From the IMG/VR virus record IMGVR_UViG_3300049491_000293, positions 1-32,062 of that record: a stretch of 32,062 nucleotides of DNA; one strand, given 5' to 3'. The DNA comes from a virus. This document shows, one piece after another, positions 24,074-29,907 of this stretch. Position numbers and translations under genes: made by a program. Positions within the stretch are counted from its first letter, which is position 1, and every line of letters begins with the position of its first letter. The notes below the pieces were generated by a model. The model was given only the letters and a program-made list of their open reading frames with translations, was not told the origin of the DNA and ran no database searches.

Positions 24074-25542
24074 GCGGACCTCCGGTAAGGTCCGTCACTA
24101 TCGTCGTCCCTGCGCCGAATCGTACCGCCGCGAGCGCTCCGGATGCGACCTATCGTCGACGCGTTGATCAACTCGTCCATCGCCCAGACCAGGGCGTCCA
24201 CCCGGTTCGGGGACGGGCCGGTGCCCGGAATCCAGGTGAGCATCTCTGTCTCCAGTTCCACCAGGTCACCGGTGTGCCACACCCGGCTCTGTTCGTAGAG
24301 GCCGACGATCGGCTCGGCGCGCAACTGCTTGGACCGCATCGCCTGCTTGACGATGATCCGCGGCGTCAGGCCCATCGACTCGGCTTCGGTCTCGATCACC
24401 TTGCGCACCATGTCACCACCGAAGTTCTTCTCGGCGATGATCGCGTCGGCATCCAGGTCCCTATAGATGCTGAGTGCCATGCGTGCCCAGCCCTGCGGAC
24501 TGTACTTGCCGGAGGCGTCTTTCAGCACCCAGCCCTTCTTGTCCACCCGACCGGCGGCGACGATGCCGGTCTCGTCGGAGCGCTTGTTCTGCGAACCGGC
24601 CGGGTCGATCGCGACCACGATCCGGTCGAACTCCGGGAGAGCCATGTCCCGCGGCCAGCGCTGGAGCCACTCTTCCTGCCACTGCGCGCCCTCGACATCG
24701 AGGAGCAGTTCGCCGTACAACTCCTGGCGACCCTTCCGGGTGCCCTCGAACTGGGCGACGACCTCTTCGCGGAAGTTCGGGGCCAGGTTGTCGAGGTTCG
24801 CGTAGGTCGAGACTCGGACCACGCGGGTCTTCTCCCGGCCCTGGATGTCTCGCACCCATTTCGTCGGAAGCGGCGTCGAGGTCAGCACGACGTGAGGCCG
24901 CTTCCCGATGCGGAGGCCGAACATCAGGTTCGACCAGACCTCTTCGACGTTCGGGTAGTGGGCAGGTTCGTCGAGCCAGGCGAAGCCGTGGTTCGGACCG
25001 CGGAGGCGGTCCGGTTCCTCGGCCGAGAAGGTGGTCGCGATGCACCCGTTGGCGAAGGTGACACGGCGCTTCGACGGCTCCCATTTTGCCCCCTGACCAG
25101 CCACGGAGCAGACATAGAGGAGTCCGGACTCACCCTCGATCATCGTGTCGCGCACGTCCGCGCCGGTCGGAGCGATCAGGGCCATGCGCCCGACGCGCTC
25201 GCTCATCCGCCGCGCGTACTCGGCACCGGTCCGGGTCTTCCCGGAACCGCGCCCGCCGCTCAGGAACCACGTGAACCAGTCCGATCCGGGCGGGGGCCAC
25301 TGGTCGCCTCGGGCGTGAGGGTACATATAGCCCTGATGCGGCTTCCCATCGCACTCCCTTCCCGGATTTGCGCAGTACCACGCCCGCCGACGCCCTTGCA
25401 CGAGGTCTTCGATCATCGAAGCGGCCTGAGACCGGGCTTCCGGGGACCATCCCTCGGCCATAGCCCGGATTTCGGCGGGGGTAAGCCCCTTCGGAGCCTC
25501 GTCGTCCCCGGAATCGTCCTCAAAGGGGGGCACGTAGGTCAT
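24070..25542 (-). CDS. Terminase large subunit
   Basis: A 490-aa protein from ATG 25542-25540, overlapping the previous stop (ATGA). The ATPase domain has Walker A GGRGSGKT (residues 96-103), a Walker B-like HGFAWLDEPAH and coupling motif TSTP. The C-terminal RNase H-like nuclease has IVVAIDPAGS, IIAEKNFGGDMV and PNRVDALVWAM, giving three acidic metal ligands. It packages DNA into the prohead and cuts it at the genome ends. The N-terminal part includes a C-x6-C segment (CANPGREC) typical of this actinobacteriophage group. The domain set is complete. Confidence 0.96.
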   Translation of the reverse strand: MTYVPPFEDDSGDDEAPKGLTPAEIRAMAEGWSPEARSQAASMIEDLVQGRRRAWYCANPGRECDGKPHQGYMYPHARGDQWPPPGSDWFTWFLSGGRGSGKTRTGAEYARRMSERVGRMALIAPTGADVRDTMIEGESGLLYVCSVAGQGAKWEPSKRRVTFANGCIATTFSAEEPDRLRGPNHGFAWLDEPAHYPNVEEVWSNLMFGLRIGKRPHVVLTSTPLPTKWVRDIQGREKTRVVRVSTYANLDNLAPNFREEVVAQFEGTRKGRQELYGELLLDVEGAQWQEEWLQRWPRDMALPEFDRIVVAIDPAGSQNKRSDETGIVAAGRVDKKGWVLKDASGKYSPQGWARMALSIYRDLDADAIIAEKNFGGDMVRKVIETEAESMGLTPRIIVKQAMRSKQLRAEPIVGLYEQSRVWHTGDLVELETEMLTWIPGTGPSPNRVDALVWAMDELINASTIGRIRSARGGTIRRRDDDSDGPYRRSA

Positions 25543-25853
25543 CTCAGCCTCACGATCTGCCAGTCGCCGTGACCGCGCCCCCGAAGACGGTCTTTCGGGA
25601 AGCCGGGACGCACTAAATCGCTGATCGGAGGCTCTTTTTCGGTGATTTCCTCCCAGAGCAGTTCACCGTGGGAGTCGAACACCGCGAAAGCCAGTGCGGC
25701 ACGGCCGACGTACTCTCTGGTGGTCATCCGGCGGTTGTACGCGGCGTCCTCAATCTCGTTGAAGGCGCTCTCGAAGGTGGTGAAGCGGCTCTGGAGTCTC
25801 TTCTCCGGCATCTGGTCCGCGATTTCCTGGCGGATGCGCTGGTTTACTGCCAC
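25539..25853 (-). CDS. Small protein between terminase subunits, unknown function
   Basis: A 104-aa protein from GTG 25853-25851, whose start lies inside the end of the small subunit gene (10-base overlap). It begins MAVNQRIRQEIADQMPEKRL, then FTTFESAFNEIEDAAYNRRM, TTREYVGRAALAFAVFDSHG, with a basic tail GFPKDRLRGRGHGDWQIVRL. The N-terminal half is helical and charged and the rest may fold as beta. It overlaps both neighbours, so it is translated with the terminase. A packaging accessory role is plausible from context alone; I recognise no family. Confidence 0.65.
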   Translation of the reverse strand: MAVNQRIRQEIADQMPEKRLQSRFTTFESAFNEIEDAAYNRRMTTREYVGRAALAFAVFDSHGELLWEEITEKEPPISDLVRPGFPKDRLRGRGHGDWQIVRLR

Positions 25854-26425
25854 TCACCCGTCTCCGGGTCCTGAGTGAGTTCGATGTCGCCGAACGGATC
25901 ACCCTCCACCGGAGGCGCGGTGCCGTTGAACATCGCCACGGCGGCGACCCACTGGTCGAGTTCGTCCTTGGAGGGCAGGCCCAACTGGATGTTGACCGGC
26001 GCATCGAGGCCGAGCAGGCGAGCCTTGCGGTCCACGACCATCATCGCGGCGCGGAGGTAGGACAACTGCGCCTCGTCGGTCTGGTCCAGGGCGCGGTCGA
26101 CGACAGAACGGAGGAAGGCATCCAACTGGAGGGACACCCGCTGTCTCTGCTTGGTCTTGTCCTCGGTGTCATCGAGCGAATCAGCCAGGACGCGCTCCAC
26201 CGCCATGCGGGCGGTGGGAACAGAGACCCCGAACTCGTCGGCAATCTCGGGATAGTTCGCGCCGCGGGTCCACAGCGACATGATGCCGCGGGCCATGACC
26301 TCGCTCATGGTCTCGGCGTCGCGGACATCCTTGTTGGTGCCGATCCTCTTCTGGATGCGGCGGATGCCGAGGTCCTCCGGGATGCGTTCGAGGTCATCGC
26401 CGGGGTCACGTGCGGCATCGGTCAT
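25844..26425 (-). CDS. Terminase small subunit (probable)
   Basis: A 193-aa protein from ATG 26425-26423, with GGGAGG seven bases upstream. It has an N-terminal acidic stretch, then a helix-turn-helix (RGANYPEIADEFGVSVPTAR, MAVERVL; residues ~55-85), then a long helical segment with a Q/D-rich start (KTKQRQRVSLQLDAFLRSVV, ARLLGLDAPVNIQLGL). The HTH recognises DNA near the packaging start and the helical core usually forms a ring. It heads the leftward operon, directly followed by the terminase large subunit. The R-A-A-x-M-x-V-V-D-R-K-A-R-L-L-G-L segment is common in small subunits. Confidence 0.8.
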   Translation of the reverse strand: MTDAARDPGDDLERIPEDLGIRRIQKRIGTNKDVRDAETMSEVMARGIMSLWTRGANYPEIADEFGVSVPTARMAVERVLADSLDDTEDKTKQRQRVSLQLDAFLRSVVDRALDQTDEAQLSYLRAAMMVVDRKARLLGLDAPVNIQLGLPSKDELDQWVAAVAMFNGTAPPVEGDPFGDIELTQDPETGEWQ

Positions 26426-26459
26426 TGCGGGCCTCCCTGATGCGCCAGAGTTTAGCGCG

Positions 26460-26474
26460 GAAAGTATTACTTTC
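26460..26474. promoter_or_regulatory. Start-associated palindrome, copy 4 (between divergent genes)
   Basis: Perfect GAAAGT-ATT-ACTTTC. It lies between the terminase operon start (ATG 26425, leftward) and an RHH-like gene (ATG 26486, rightward), so it could act on both. On the minus strand its flanks (ACGTTCCCCA before, CCGCGCTA after) resemble those of copy 2 (9201). On the plus strand CTGGGGA supplies the ribosome site for the rightward gene. Confidence 0.7.
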
Positions 26475-26485
26475 TGGGGAACGTA

Positions 26486-26680
26486 ATGGTTCTGTGGGAC
26501 AATAGACGCATGGTACGCCCGCCCCTTGGTCCCGTCACGATGACCTACACCGTCAAGTTCCGCCTGTCGGACGCCGATATGGAGGACCTGCGCGACATTG
26601 CCGGGGGTGCCTCTCTCTCTGAAGCCATGCGCCGCATGATCAAGGAAGAGAAGCGGCGGATGAAGAGGCGCTCGTCATGA
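26486..26680 (+). CDS. Small ribbon-helix-helix-like protein
   Basis: A 64-aa protein from ATG 26486, which has GGGGA five bases upstream; ATGs at 26510 and 26538 are alternatives. The core is TYTVKFRLSDADMEDLRDIA, then SLSEAMRRMIKEEKRRMKRR. A short strand with alternating residues, then two helices, then a basic tail is the RHH (Arc/CopG-like) pattern seen in small phage DNA-binding regulators. It lies directly beside a palindromic site and the operon divergence, so control of the divergent promoters is a reasonable guess. The class is likely, the target unknown. The next gene overlaps by four bases (ATGA). Confidence 0.6.
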   Translation: MVLWDNRRMVRPPLGPVTMTYTVKFRLSDADMEDLRDIAGGASLSEAMRRMIKEEKRRMKRRSS

Positions 26681-26919
26681 GCGCCCAGCGGCTCAGCGAC
26701 AAGACAACGCGCCGCCTCTCGCGTGCCGTGGGCTTGGATGTCGTTCGCGCCTGGGCCCACGGCGGCTACGTCTACGACTTCGTGGTCGCGGACGACAACG
26801 AGGACCGCCACCTGCACGGCTGGTACGACAAGAAGACCGGCGACTGGGAACTAGAGGAGCCGGGACAGCGGGACATCCACTACCACACCTGCTTCACCGA
26901 ACTCTTCCCGCCGCAGTGA
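26677..26919 (+). CDS. Unknown small protein, 80 aa
   Basis: From ATG 26677, overlapping the previous stop (ATGA), with the stop TGA at 26917-26919. It begins MSAQRLSDKTTRRLSRAVGL and contains WAHGGYVYDFVVADDNEDRH and ELEEPGQRDIHYHTCFTELF. A basic N-terminus is followed by an acidic, histidine-rich part (H-x-H-G-W, H-Y-H-T-C) that could bind a metal. No family is recognised. Coding is supported by overlapped starts on both sides. Confidence 0.6.
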   Translation: MSAQRLSDKTTRRLSRAVGLDVVRAWAHGGYVYDFVVADDNEDRHLHGWYDKKTGDWELEEPGQRDIHYHTCFTELFPPQ

Positions 26920-26999
26920 GGTTCCTCCTCGGCGCGGCCGTCGGCATCCTGGCGGCTGTGCTGTGGAGGCGCTTCCACCGCTGGTGGTTCTTCTTCTAG
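26916..26999 (+). CDS. 27-aa membrane peptide
   Basis: From GTG 26916, sharing GTGA with the previous stop, to TAG at 26997-26999. The sequence is MRFLLGAAVGILAAVLWRRF then HRWWFFF. One hydrophobic helix (residues ~3-17) is followed by an R/W/F-rich tail. Tiny single-helix peptides like this occur in phage operons and sometimes act at the membrane. Alternatively it is chance coding at a convergent gene end. Its stop overlaps the end of the leftward gene by a few bases. Confidence 0.35.
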   Translation: MRFLLGAAVGILAAVLWRRFHRWWFFF

Positions 27000-27163
27000 T
27001 CGACGACCGCCGACTCGCGGATCGTGTTCAGCCTGGCGGCGGCACGGTCGGCGTCTCGCTCCCGCTCGAAGCCGAGAGGGTGGGTGTGGTCATCGGTGCC
27101 GTCGTCGTTGCGGAGCACGACGAACCACTCGCCTGACTTGGGCACCACGATCCAGCGCTTCAT
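26996..27163 (-). CDS. Unknown small protein, 55 aa
   Basis: I choose ATG 27163-27161, which has AGGGGA five bases upstream. An ATG six bases earlier lies on top of that site, and a TTG further out is unlikely. The sequence is MKRWIVVPKSGEWFVVLRND, then GTDDHTHPLGFERERDADRA, AARLNTIRESAVVD. Two strands (WIVVPKSGEWFVVLRN) and a helix (RERDADRAAARLNTIRES) suggest a small beta-alpha fold. It is the last gene of a leftward group of four. Function is unknown. Confidence 0.6.
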   Translation of the reverse strand: MKRWIVVPKSGEWFVVLRNDDGTDDHTHPLGFERERDADRAAARLNTIRESAVVD

Positions 27164-27203
27164 GTCCATCCCCTGTGTAGGGTCCTGCAAAACTTTCGAG
27201 AAA

Positions 27204-27371
27204 CTACCACTCCGGCCGGGGGAAGTCCTGCTCGCCGGTGACTCCCCACGGCACGAATCCTTCCAGGACTCCTTCGGCTACCGGCTTACCGAAGTCATGC
27301 ACCCGCACACGACGGTAGAGGTCGCCGTTCTCTTCCATGGCGACGTTCACGTCGAACGGGTCGTAGATCAC
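27204..27371 (-). CDS. Unknown small protein, 55 aa
   Basis: From GTG 27371-27369, overlapping the previous stop by four bases (GTGA). The sequence is MIYDPFDVNVAMEENGDLYR, then RVRVHDFGKPVAEGVLEGFV, PWGVTGEQDFPRPEW. A mostly beta, mildly acidic protein with no clear motif. Coding is supported by the coupled start and by the gene order. No role can be given. Confidence 0.6.
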   Translation of the reverse strand: MIYDPFDVNVAMEENGDLYRRVRVHDFGKPVAEGVLEGFVPWGVTGEQDFPRPEW

Positions 27372-27637
27372 TGCGGTTCCGGCAGGTCCTGGTTCGGCGC
27401 GGGCTCGCTGTCGTCTGCGGCATCTTCCTTGCGCTCGGCCCGGTCCTCGGCGCGTTCGCTCTTGCGCTCGGCCTGCTTGGCGGCACGTTCCGCCTTCGCG
27501 GTCTCCCGCTCGTTCTCGCGTGCGACCTTGGCGGCCTCGCGCTCCTCGGCTTCGCGCTGCTTGCGCTCTTCCTTGTTCGTGTCAGTGATGTCGACGGCAT
27601 CTTCGAGGTAGGGGCCGTCGGCGTTTGCGTCACTCAT
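27368..27637 (-). CDS. Charged coiled-coil protein, 89 aa
   Basis: From ATG 27637-27635, with AAAGGA seven bases upstream. After MSDANADGPYLEDAVDITDT the protein becomes a run of E, R, K and A (KEERKQREAEEREAAKVARE, then ERETAKAERAAKQAERKSER), ending in an acidic tail. It is predicted as a single long charged helix or coiled coil. Such low-complexity proteins are hard to assign. They occur as phage accessory proteins, often DNA- or RNA-associated. Confidence 0.65.
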   Translation of the reverse strand: MSDANADGPYLEDAVDITDTNKEERKQREAEEREAAKVARENERETAKAERAAKQAERKSERAEDRAERKEDAADDSEPAPNQDLPEPQ

Positions 27638-27686
27638 GGCAGTTCCTTTCGTGGACGGTACTTGTGTACCACAGAAAGGATACCGC

Positions 27687-27821
27687 CTACTTCTCCCCCT
27701 CCGAAGGGGTTGACGCGGCGGGGTCGACCATTTCCGATCCTGACCCGACGCCGACCACTCCCTCGACCTGGTGGATCACGCCACCGAACTCGTTGTACTG
27801 AACTTCCTCAGTTCCGCCCAT
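27687..27821 (-). CDS. Unknown small acidic protein, 44 aa
   Basis: From ATG 27821-27819; the ribosome site AAGGAG lies nine bases upstream, and a nearer ATG is too close. The stop is TAG at 27689-27687. The sequence is MGGTEEVQYNEFGGVIHQVE, then GVVGVGSGSEMVDPAASTPS, EGEK. It is the first gene of the leftward group after the long gene-poor stretch. The strong ribosome site supports it. No family is recognised. Confidence 0.6.
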   Translation of the reverse strand: MGGTEEVQYNEFGGVIHQVEGVVGVGSGSEMVDPAASTPSEGEK

Positions 27822-27879
27822 GTTCCCATTCTCCTTTTTCTGGCCTGACCTGGGCCTTCTGTTACGGCGAAGTGTCCCA

Positions 27880-27930
27880 CAAAAAGAATAGCCCCCCGGC
27901 GGCTCTAGGTGAGCGGCACCGGGGGGGCTA
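27880..27930 (-). terminator. Rho-independent terminator, minus strand
   Basis: TAGCCCCCCGG (27889-27899) pairs with CCGGGGGGGCTA (27919-27930); one extra G makes a small bulge. On the minus strand it is followed by TTCTTTTT. This has the shape of a terminator for leftward transcription arriving from the gene-poor region. No leftward gene lies upstream of it, so it implies an untranslated leftward transcript or a safety stop. Confidence 0.5.
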
Positions 27931-28285
27931 TGGTGAGTTCTGTCGAGGAACGCGGCTTCATGCTACCAGGCATACCGCGTTCCGGGCTACAGGCTCCGAA
28001 CTGAATATTGTACCCCGCTTCGGCGGAAGGGGCTACCAGATCGAGTCTGGTAGTGACAGGTAGGGCGGCGCTCCTCAATCAAGGGCTGGCATCCGAGAGG
28101 TACTCGCGCGCGGTGGTCAAGGCATGACCGGACACCGTTCGAGTCGAACGCGATACCTCATACCCCGTCCGTGACGCTCACGCGTGGCCCTGATTACTTC
28201 AGCGTTCCCCCCAGAACGGGGGGGACCTCTGCCCAGCACGGAACTTTAGTCGGATGCCGTGTAGGGGCCGCCTGGAGCGGCCCCA

Positions 28286-28300
28286 GAAAGTTCTACTTTC
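28286..28300. promoter_or_regulatory. Start-associated palindrome, copy 5
   Basis: Perfect GAAAGT-TCT-ACTTTC, directly after a GGGGCCGC/GCGGCCCC hairpin (28264-28284). It lies in the gene-poor region, more than 400 bases from the next start. It is therefore one of two copies that are not close to a start codon. Confidence 0.65.
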
Positions 28301-28317
28301 CCAGGCATGGGTTGTGT

Positions 28318-28332
28318 GGGACATAATGTCCC
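28318..28332. promoter_or_regulatory. 15-bp palindrome GGGACATAATGTCCC
   Basis: A perfect 7-1-7 palindrome, 18 bases after the palindrome at 28286. Half of it recurs beside other copies (GGGACATTATG at 9219 and GTGGGACAATAG at 26505), so it may be a second protein-binding element or part of a promoter (CATAAT as a -10). Confidence 0.4.
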
Positions 28333-28385
28333 CACCACGGTGATGCATGAGTAGGTGGTGAGCGTAGTCAAACAGCGCTCCCGGT

Positions 28386-28414
28386 TAGGCTCCACCCCCC
28401 TAGTCTGGTAGACT
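28386..28414 (+). promoter_or_regulatory. Candidate promoter in the gene-poor region
   Basis: TTAGGC, 17 bases, TAGACT (28409-28414), with TGG directly before the -10 as in an extended -10. The -10 area (GTCTGGTAGACT) closely resembles that of the strong promoter at 31738 (GTGTGGTATACT), and both carry an inverted repeat over it (AGTCT-GGT-AGACT here). The -35 is weak. It would transcribe toward the gene at 28750. Confidence 0.4.
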
Positions 28415-28447
28415 TGACGAAGCGGGGCAACGAGGCCCCACTTGAAA

Positions 28448-28462
28448 AAAAGTAGAACTTTG
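28448..28462. promoter_or_regulatory. Start-associated palindrome, copy 6 (degenerate)
   Basis: AAAAGT-AGA-ACTTTG: the inner AAAGT/ACTTT is kept but the outer base pair is lost. It lies about 35 bases after the likely start point of the candidate promoter at 28386, inside an A-rich stretch. Confidence 0.4.
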
Positions 28463-28749
28463 TCACTTGAAGGAGGAACGCGCACAAAAACACCCGAATA
28501 TGGGTCTACTCGGAGTACCCAAAAACTCCGCCCAGTCGCTAGGGAGAACTCTCTCTAGAACACCGAATAGTAAAACTATTTGGTAAGCACTCGGATAGGT
28601 CAAGCGACCGCATTCCCCGTGATCCGCTGGCGTCAAGCCCCGGCATCCGGCCTGTAATGCACCCGCTAACCTCATCCGTGAACTCGGATACGGGTTGACT
28701 AGGTAGTCCACTCTCACTACGCCGCGAGGCAGATTGAGAGAGCCACATC

Positions 28750-29397
28750 ATGGCTAAGACCACCACCAACACTCACACCCGTTCGATCGACGAAATCGTC
28801 GAGGAGTTCGCGCTCATCTCCGACACCGGAGACCTGCGCCTTCACCAGTCCCGACTCGCTTACGAGTACATCGGGTCCACCGAAGGTGCGGATGCCGCCG
28901 AACTTCGGGACGTGTTCCGCAAGACCGCGAACGCCGCGCTCCTGCGTCACCACGAGCCCATCCTCAGCGAGCCCGCTGTCACCAACCTGGTGAACACATG
29001 GAAGTACATGCTTCGGGCGAACGTCGACACGAACCCCGAGACGAACTCGCAGGCGGGAGCCGTGGCGAAAGCCGCGTTCAACTTCGCCAGCCAGTCGTTC
29101 CGGGCCAAGGAAGAGAACTACGTCATCCCCGCCATTGAGGCGATCCAGAATGGTGCCGACCCCGTTGCCACCTTCATCAAGCAGAAGTCTGCCTTGCTGA
29201 AGGACAAGAAGGCGGACCAGGAGCAGAAGGCCGCGACGCGCAAGCAGAAGCAGGCCGAACTCGACAAGCAGATCACGTTCGACGGTCTGGTCGGGACGCT
29301 CTCTCTGGTGACCCCCGAGAACGTCGGCAAGTACACCGACGAGCAGAAGTCCACCATCCGCGACCTCCTGGCCAACCTGGCCGCCCTGGTCGCGTAG
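28750..29397 (+). CDS. Unknown alpha-helical protein, 215 aa
   Basis: From ATG 28750, preceded by TTGAGAGAG. It begins MAKTTTNTHTRSIDEIVEEF, then RLHQSRLAYEYIGSTEGADA, VTNLVNTWKYMLRANVDTNP, and has a highly charged helix (KADQEQKAATRKQKQAELDK) near residue 160. No catalytic or DNA-binding motif is evident. It is the first gene after the structured region and may be strongly expressed from it. A role in regulation or DNA metabolism cannot be excluded, but nothing in the sequence shows it. Codon use is like the rest of the window. Confidence 0.75.
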   Translation: MAKTTTNTHTRSIDEIVEEFALISDTGDLRLHQSRLAYEYIGSTEGADAAELRDVFRKTANAALLRHHEPILSEPAVTNLVNTWKYMLRANVDTNPETNSQAGAVAKAAFNFASQSFRAKEENYVIPAIEAIQNGADPVATFIKQKSALLKDKKADQEQKAATRKQKQAELDKQITFDGLVGTLSLVTPENVGKYTDEQKSTIRDLLANLAALVA

Positions 29398-29499
29398 CAC
29401 CCACCCATCGGCGCAATCCCGCGCCAACCCTGGGAGTGGACTATCTAGCCAACCCGTATCCGCGGATTCAGTCACTTGATAGCGGCATGCCTCCACCCA

Positions 29500-29514
29500 G
29501 AAAGGTCTACTTTC
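29500..29514. promoter_or_regulatory. Start-associated palindrome, copy 7
   Basis: GAAAGG-TCT-ACTTTC (one mismatch), 18 bases before the ATG at 29533 and directly before its ribosome site GGAGG. This is the tightest example of the motif sitting just upstream of a ribosome site. Confidence 0.6.
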
Positions 29515-29532
29515 TGAGAATCGGAGGACCAC

Positions 29533-29688
29533 ATGGCCACCACTTTTGACCCGAGCCCGTCGTCATTCACCGACACCTGCCCATGCGGGCGGGAGCATTG
29601 GATCACTGTCGACGACTCGATCATCGCTATCGAATACCGCTGTCCGGAATGCGGGCAAGCCTGCCGCATCACGTTCACCAATGACTGA
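29533..29688 (+). CDS. Small zinc-ribbon-like protein, 51 aa
   Basis: From ATG 29533, with GGAGG six bases upstream, to TGA at 29686-29688. The sequence is MATTFDPSPSSFTDTCPCGR, then EHWITVDDSIIAIEYRCPEC, GQACRITFTND. C16, C18, C37 and C40, with a fifth cysteine at 44, form two cysteine knuckles separated by a strand-rich stretch, the layout of a zinc ribbon. Such proteins often contact nucleic acids or RNA polymerase, but the target is unknown. Confidence 0.65.
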   Translation: MATTFDPSPSSFTDTCPCGREHWITVDDSIIAIEYRCPECGQACRITFTND

Positions 29689-29740
29689 AGACATCACCGA
29701 TTGGTTGCTCGCCCATGCGCGGGACAACCCTGCCAACTAA
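29681..29740 (+). CDS. Possible 19-aa peptide
   Basis: From ATG 29681, overlapping the end of the previous gene by eight bases, to TAA at 29738-29740. The sequence is MTEDITDWLLAHARDNPAN, a short amphipathic helix. The coupled start makes it possible, but the length is too small for certainty. Confidence 0.25.
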   Translation: MTEDITDWLLAHARDNPAN

Positions 29741-29789
29741 CCCTGGCATGCCGCGATCTGGTGACTGAATCCTTTGCTTGACCCTGCCG

Positions 29790-29804
29790 ACATTCGCCGA
29801 ATGT
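29790..29804. promoter_or_regulatory. 15-bp palindrome ACATTCGCCGAATGT
   Basis: A perfect 7-1-7 palindrome in the 167-base gap before the gene at 29908. It lies seven bases after a -35-like TTGACC (29778-29783). It could be an operator, but no good -10 is seen after it. Confidence 0.4.
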
Positions 29805-29829
29805 GGGCACTTTGGCGACCCTACGCGCA

Positions 29830-29844
29830 GAAAGTTCTACTTTC
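29830..29844. promoter_or_regulatory. Start-associated palindrome, copy 8
   Basis: Perfect GAAAGT-TCT-ACTTTC with A and T flanks (AGAAAGT...ACTTTCT) and GC-rich arms (CGCGC and CGCGCG) that lengthen the inverted repeat. It is paired with copy 9, 44 bases downstream. Confidence 0.7.
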
Positions 29845-29873
29845 TCGCGCGCGGATGCCGATGCCACCAGCCA

Positions 29874-29888
29874 GAAAGTACGACTTTC
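29874..29888. promoter_or_regulatory. Start-associated palindrome, copy 9
   Basis: Perfect GAAAGT-ACG-ACTTTC, directly before the GA-rich ribosome region (GAGAGAGAG) of the gene at 29908. Its centre is 44 bases from copy 8, about four helical turns, so one dimer or tetramer could bind both on the same face. Confidence 0.7.
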
Positions 29889-29907
29889 CGAGAGAGAGAC
29901 ACCGAAG

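Larger units (their letters stand above)
27931..28749 (+). other. Gene-poor, highly structured region (possible large non-coding RNA, long leader or packaging-end region)
   Basis: About 820 bases with no credible gene. Stable inverted repeats line up across it: 27947-27983 (GGAACGCGG/CCGCGTTCC), a C-UUCG-G loop at 28015-28026, 28033-28053 (CTACCAGA/TCTGGTAG), 28112-28136, 28136-28150, 28204-28226, 28264-28284, 28420-28443, 28539-28558, 28563-28583 (CCGAATAGT/ACTATTTGG), 28598-28609 and 28674-28689. An outer helix (GAGGTA at 28097, TACCTC at 28154) encloses two of them. Wobble positions at 28206/28224, 28543/28554 and 28565/28581 are G-T, which pair as G-U only in a plus-strand RNA. It may be one long RNA or a leader for the gene at 28750. 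A genome-end (cos) region near the terminase is another option. Confidence 0.45.

Noticed and set aside
28097-28159. tRNA-like fold (outer helix plus TTCGAGTC)
   Set aside because: The T-arm stem does not pair around TTCGAGT and no anticodon arm of normal size exists; I treat it as a structured element, not a tRNA.
28695-28700. TTGACT upstream of the gene at 28750 as a -35 box
   Set aside because: The sequence at the -10 distance (TACGCC) is not promoter-like.
28246-28772. Leftward open frames in the gene-poor region (28246-28485, 28463-28717, 28539-28772)
   Set aside because: No ribosome sites, and they run through strong hairpins and palindromes; products look random.
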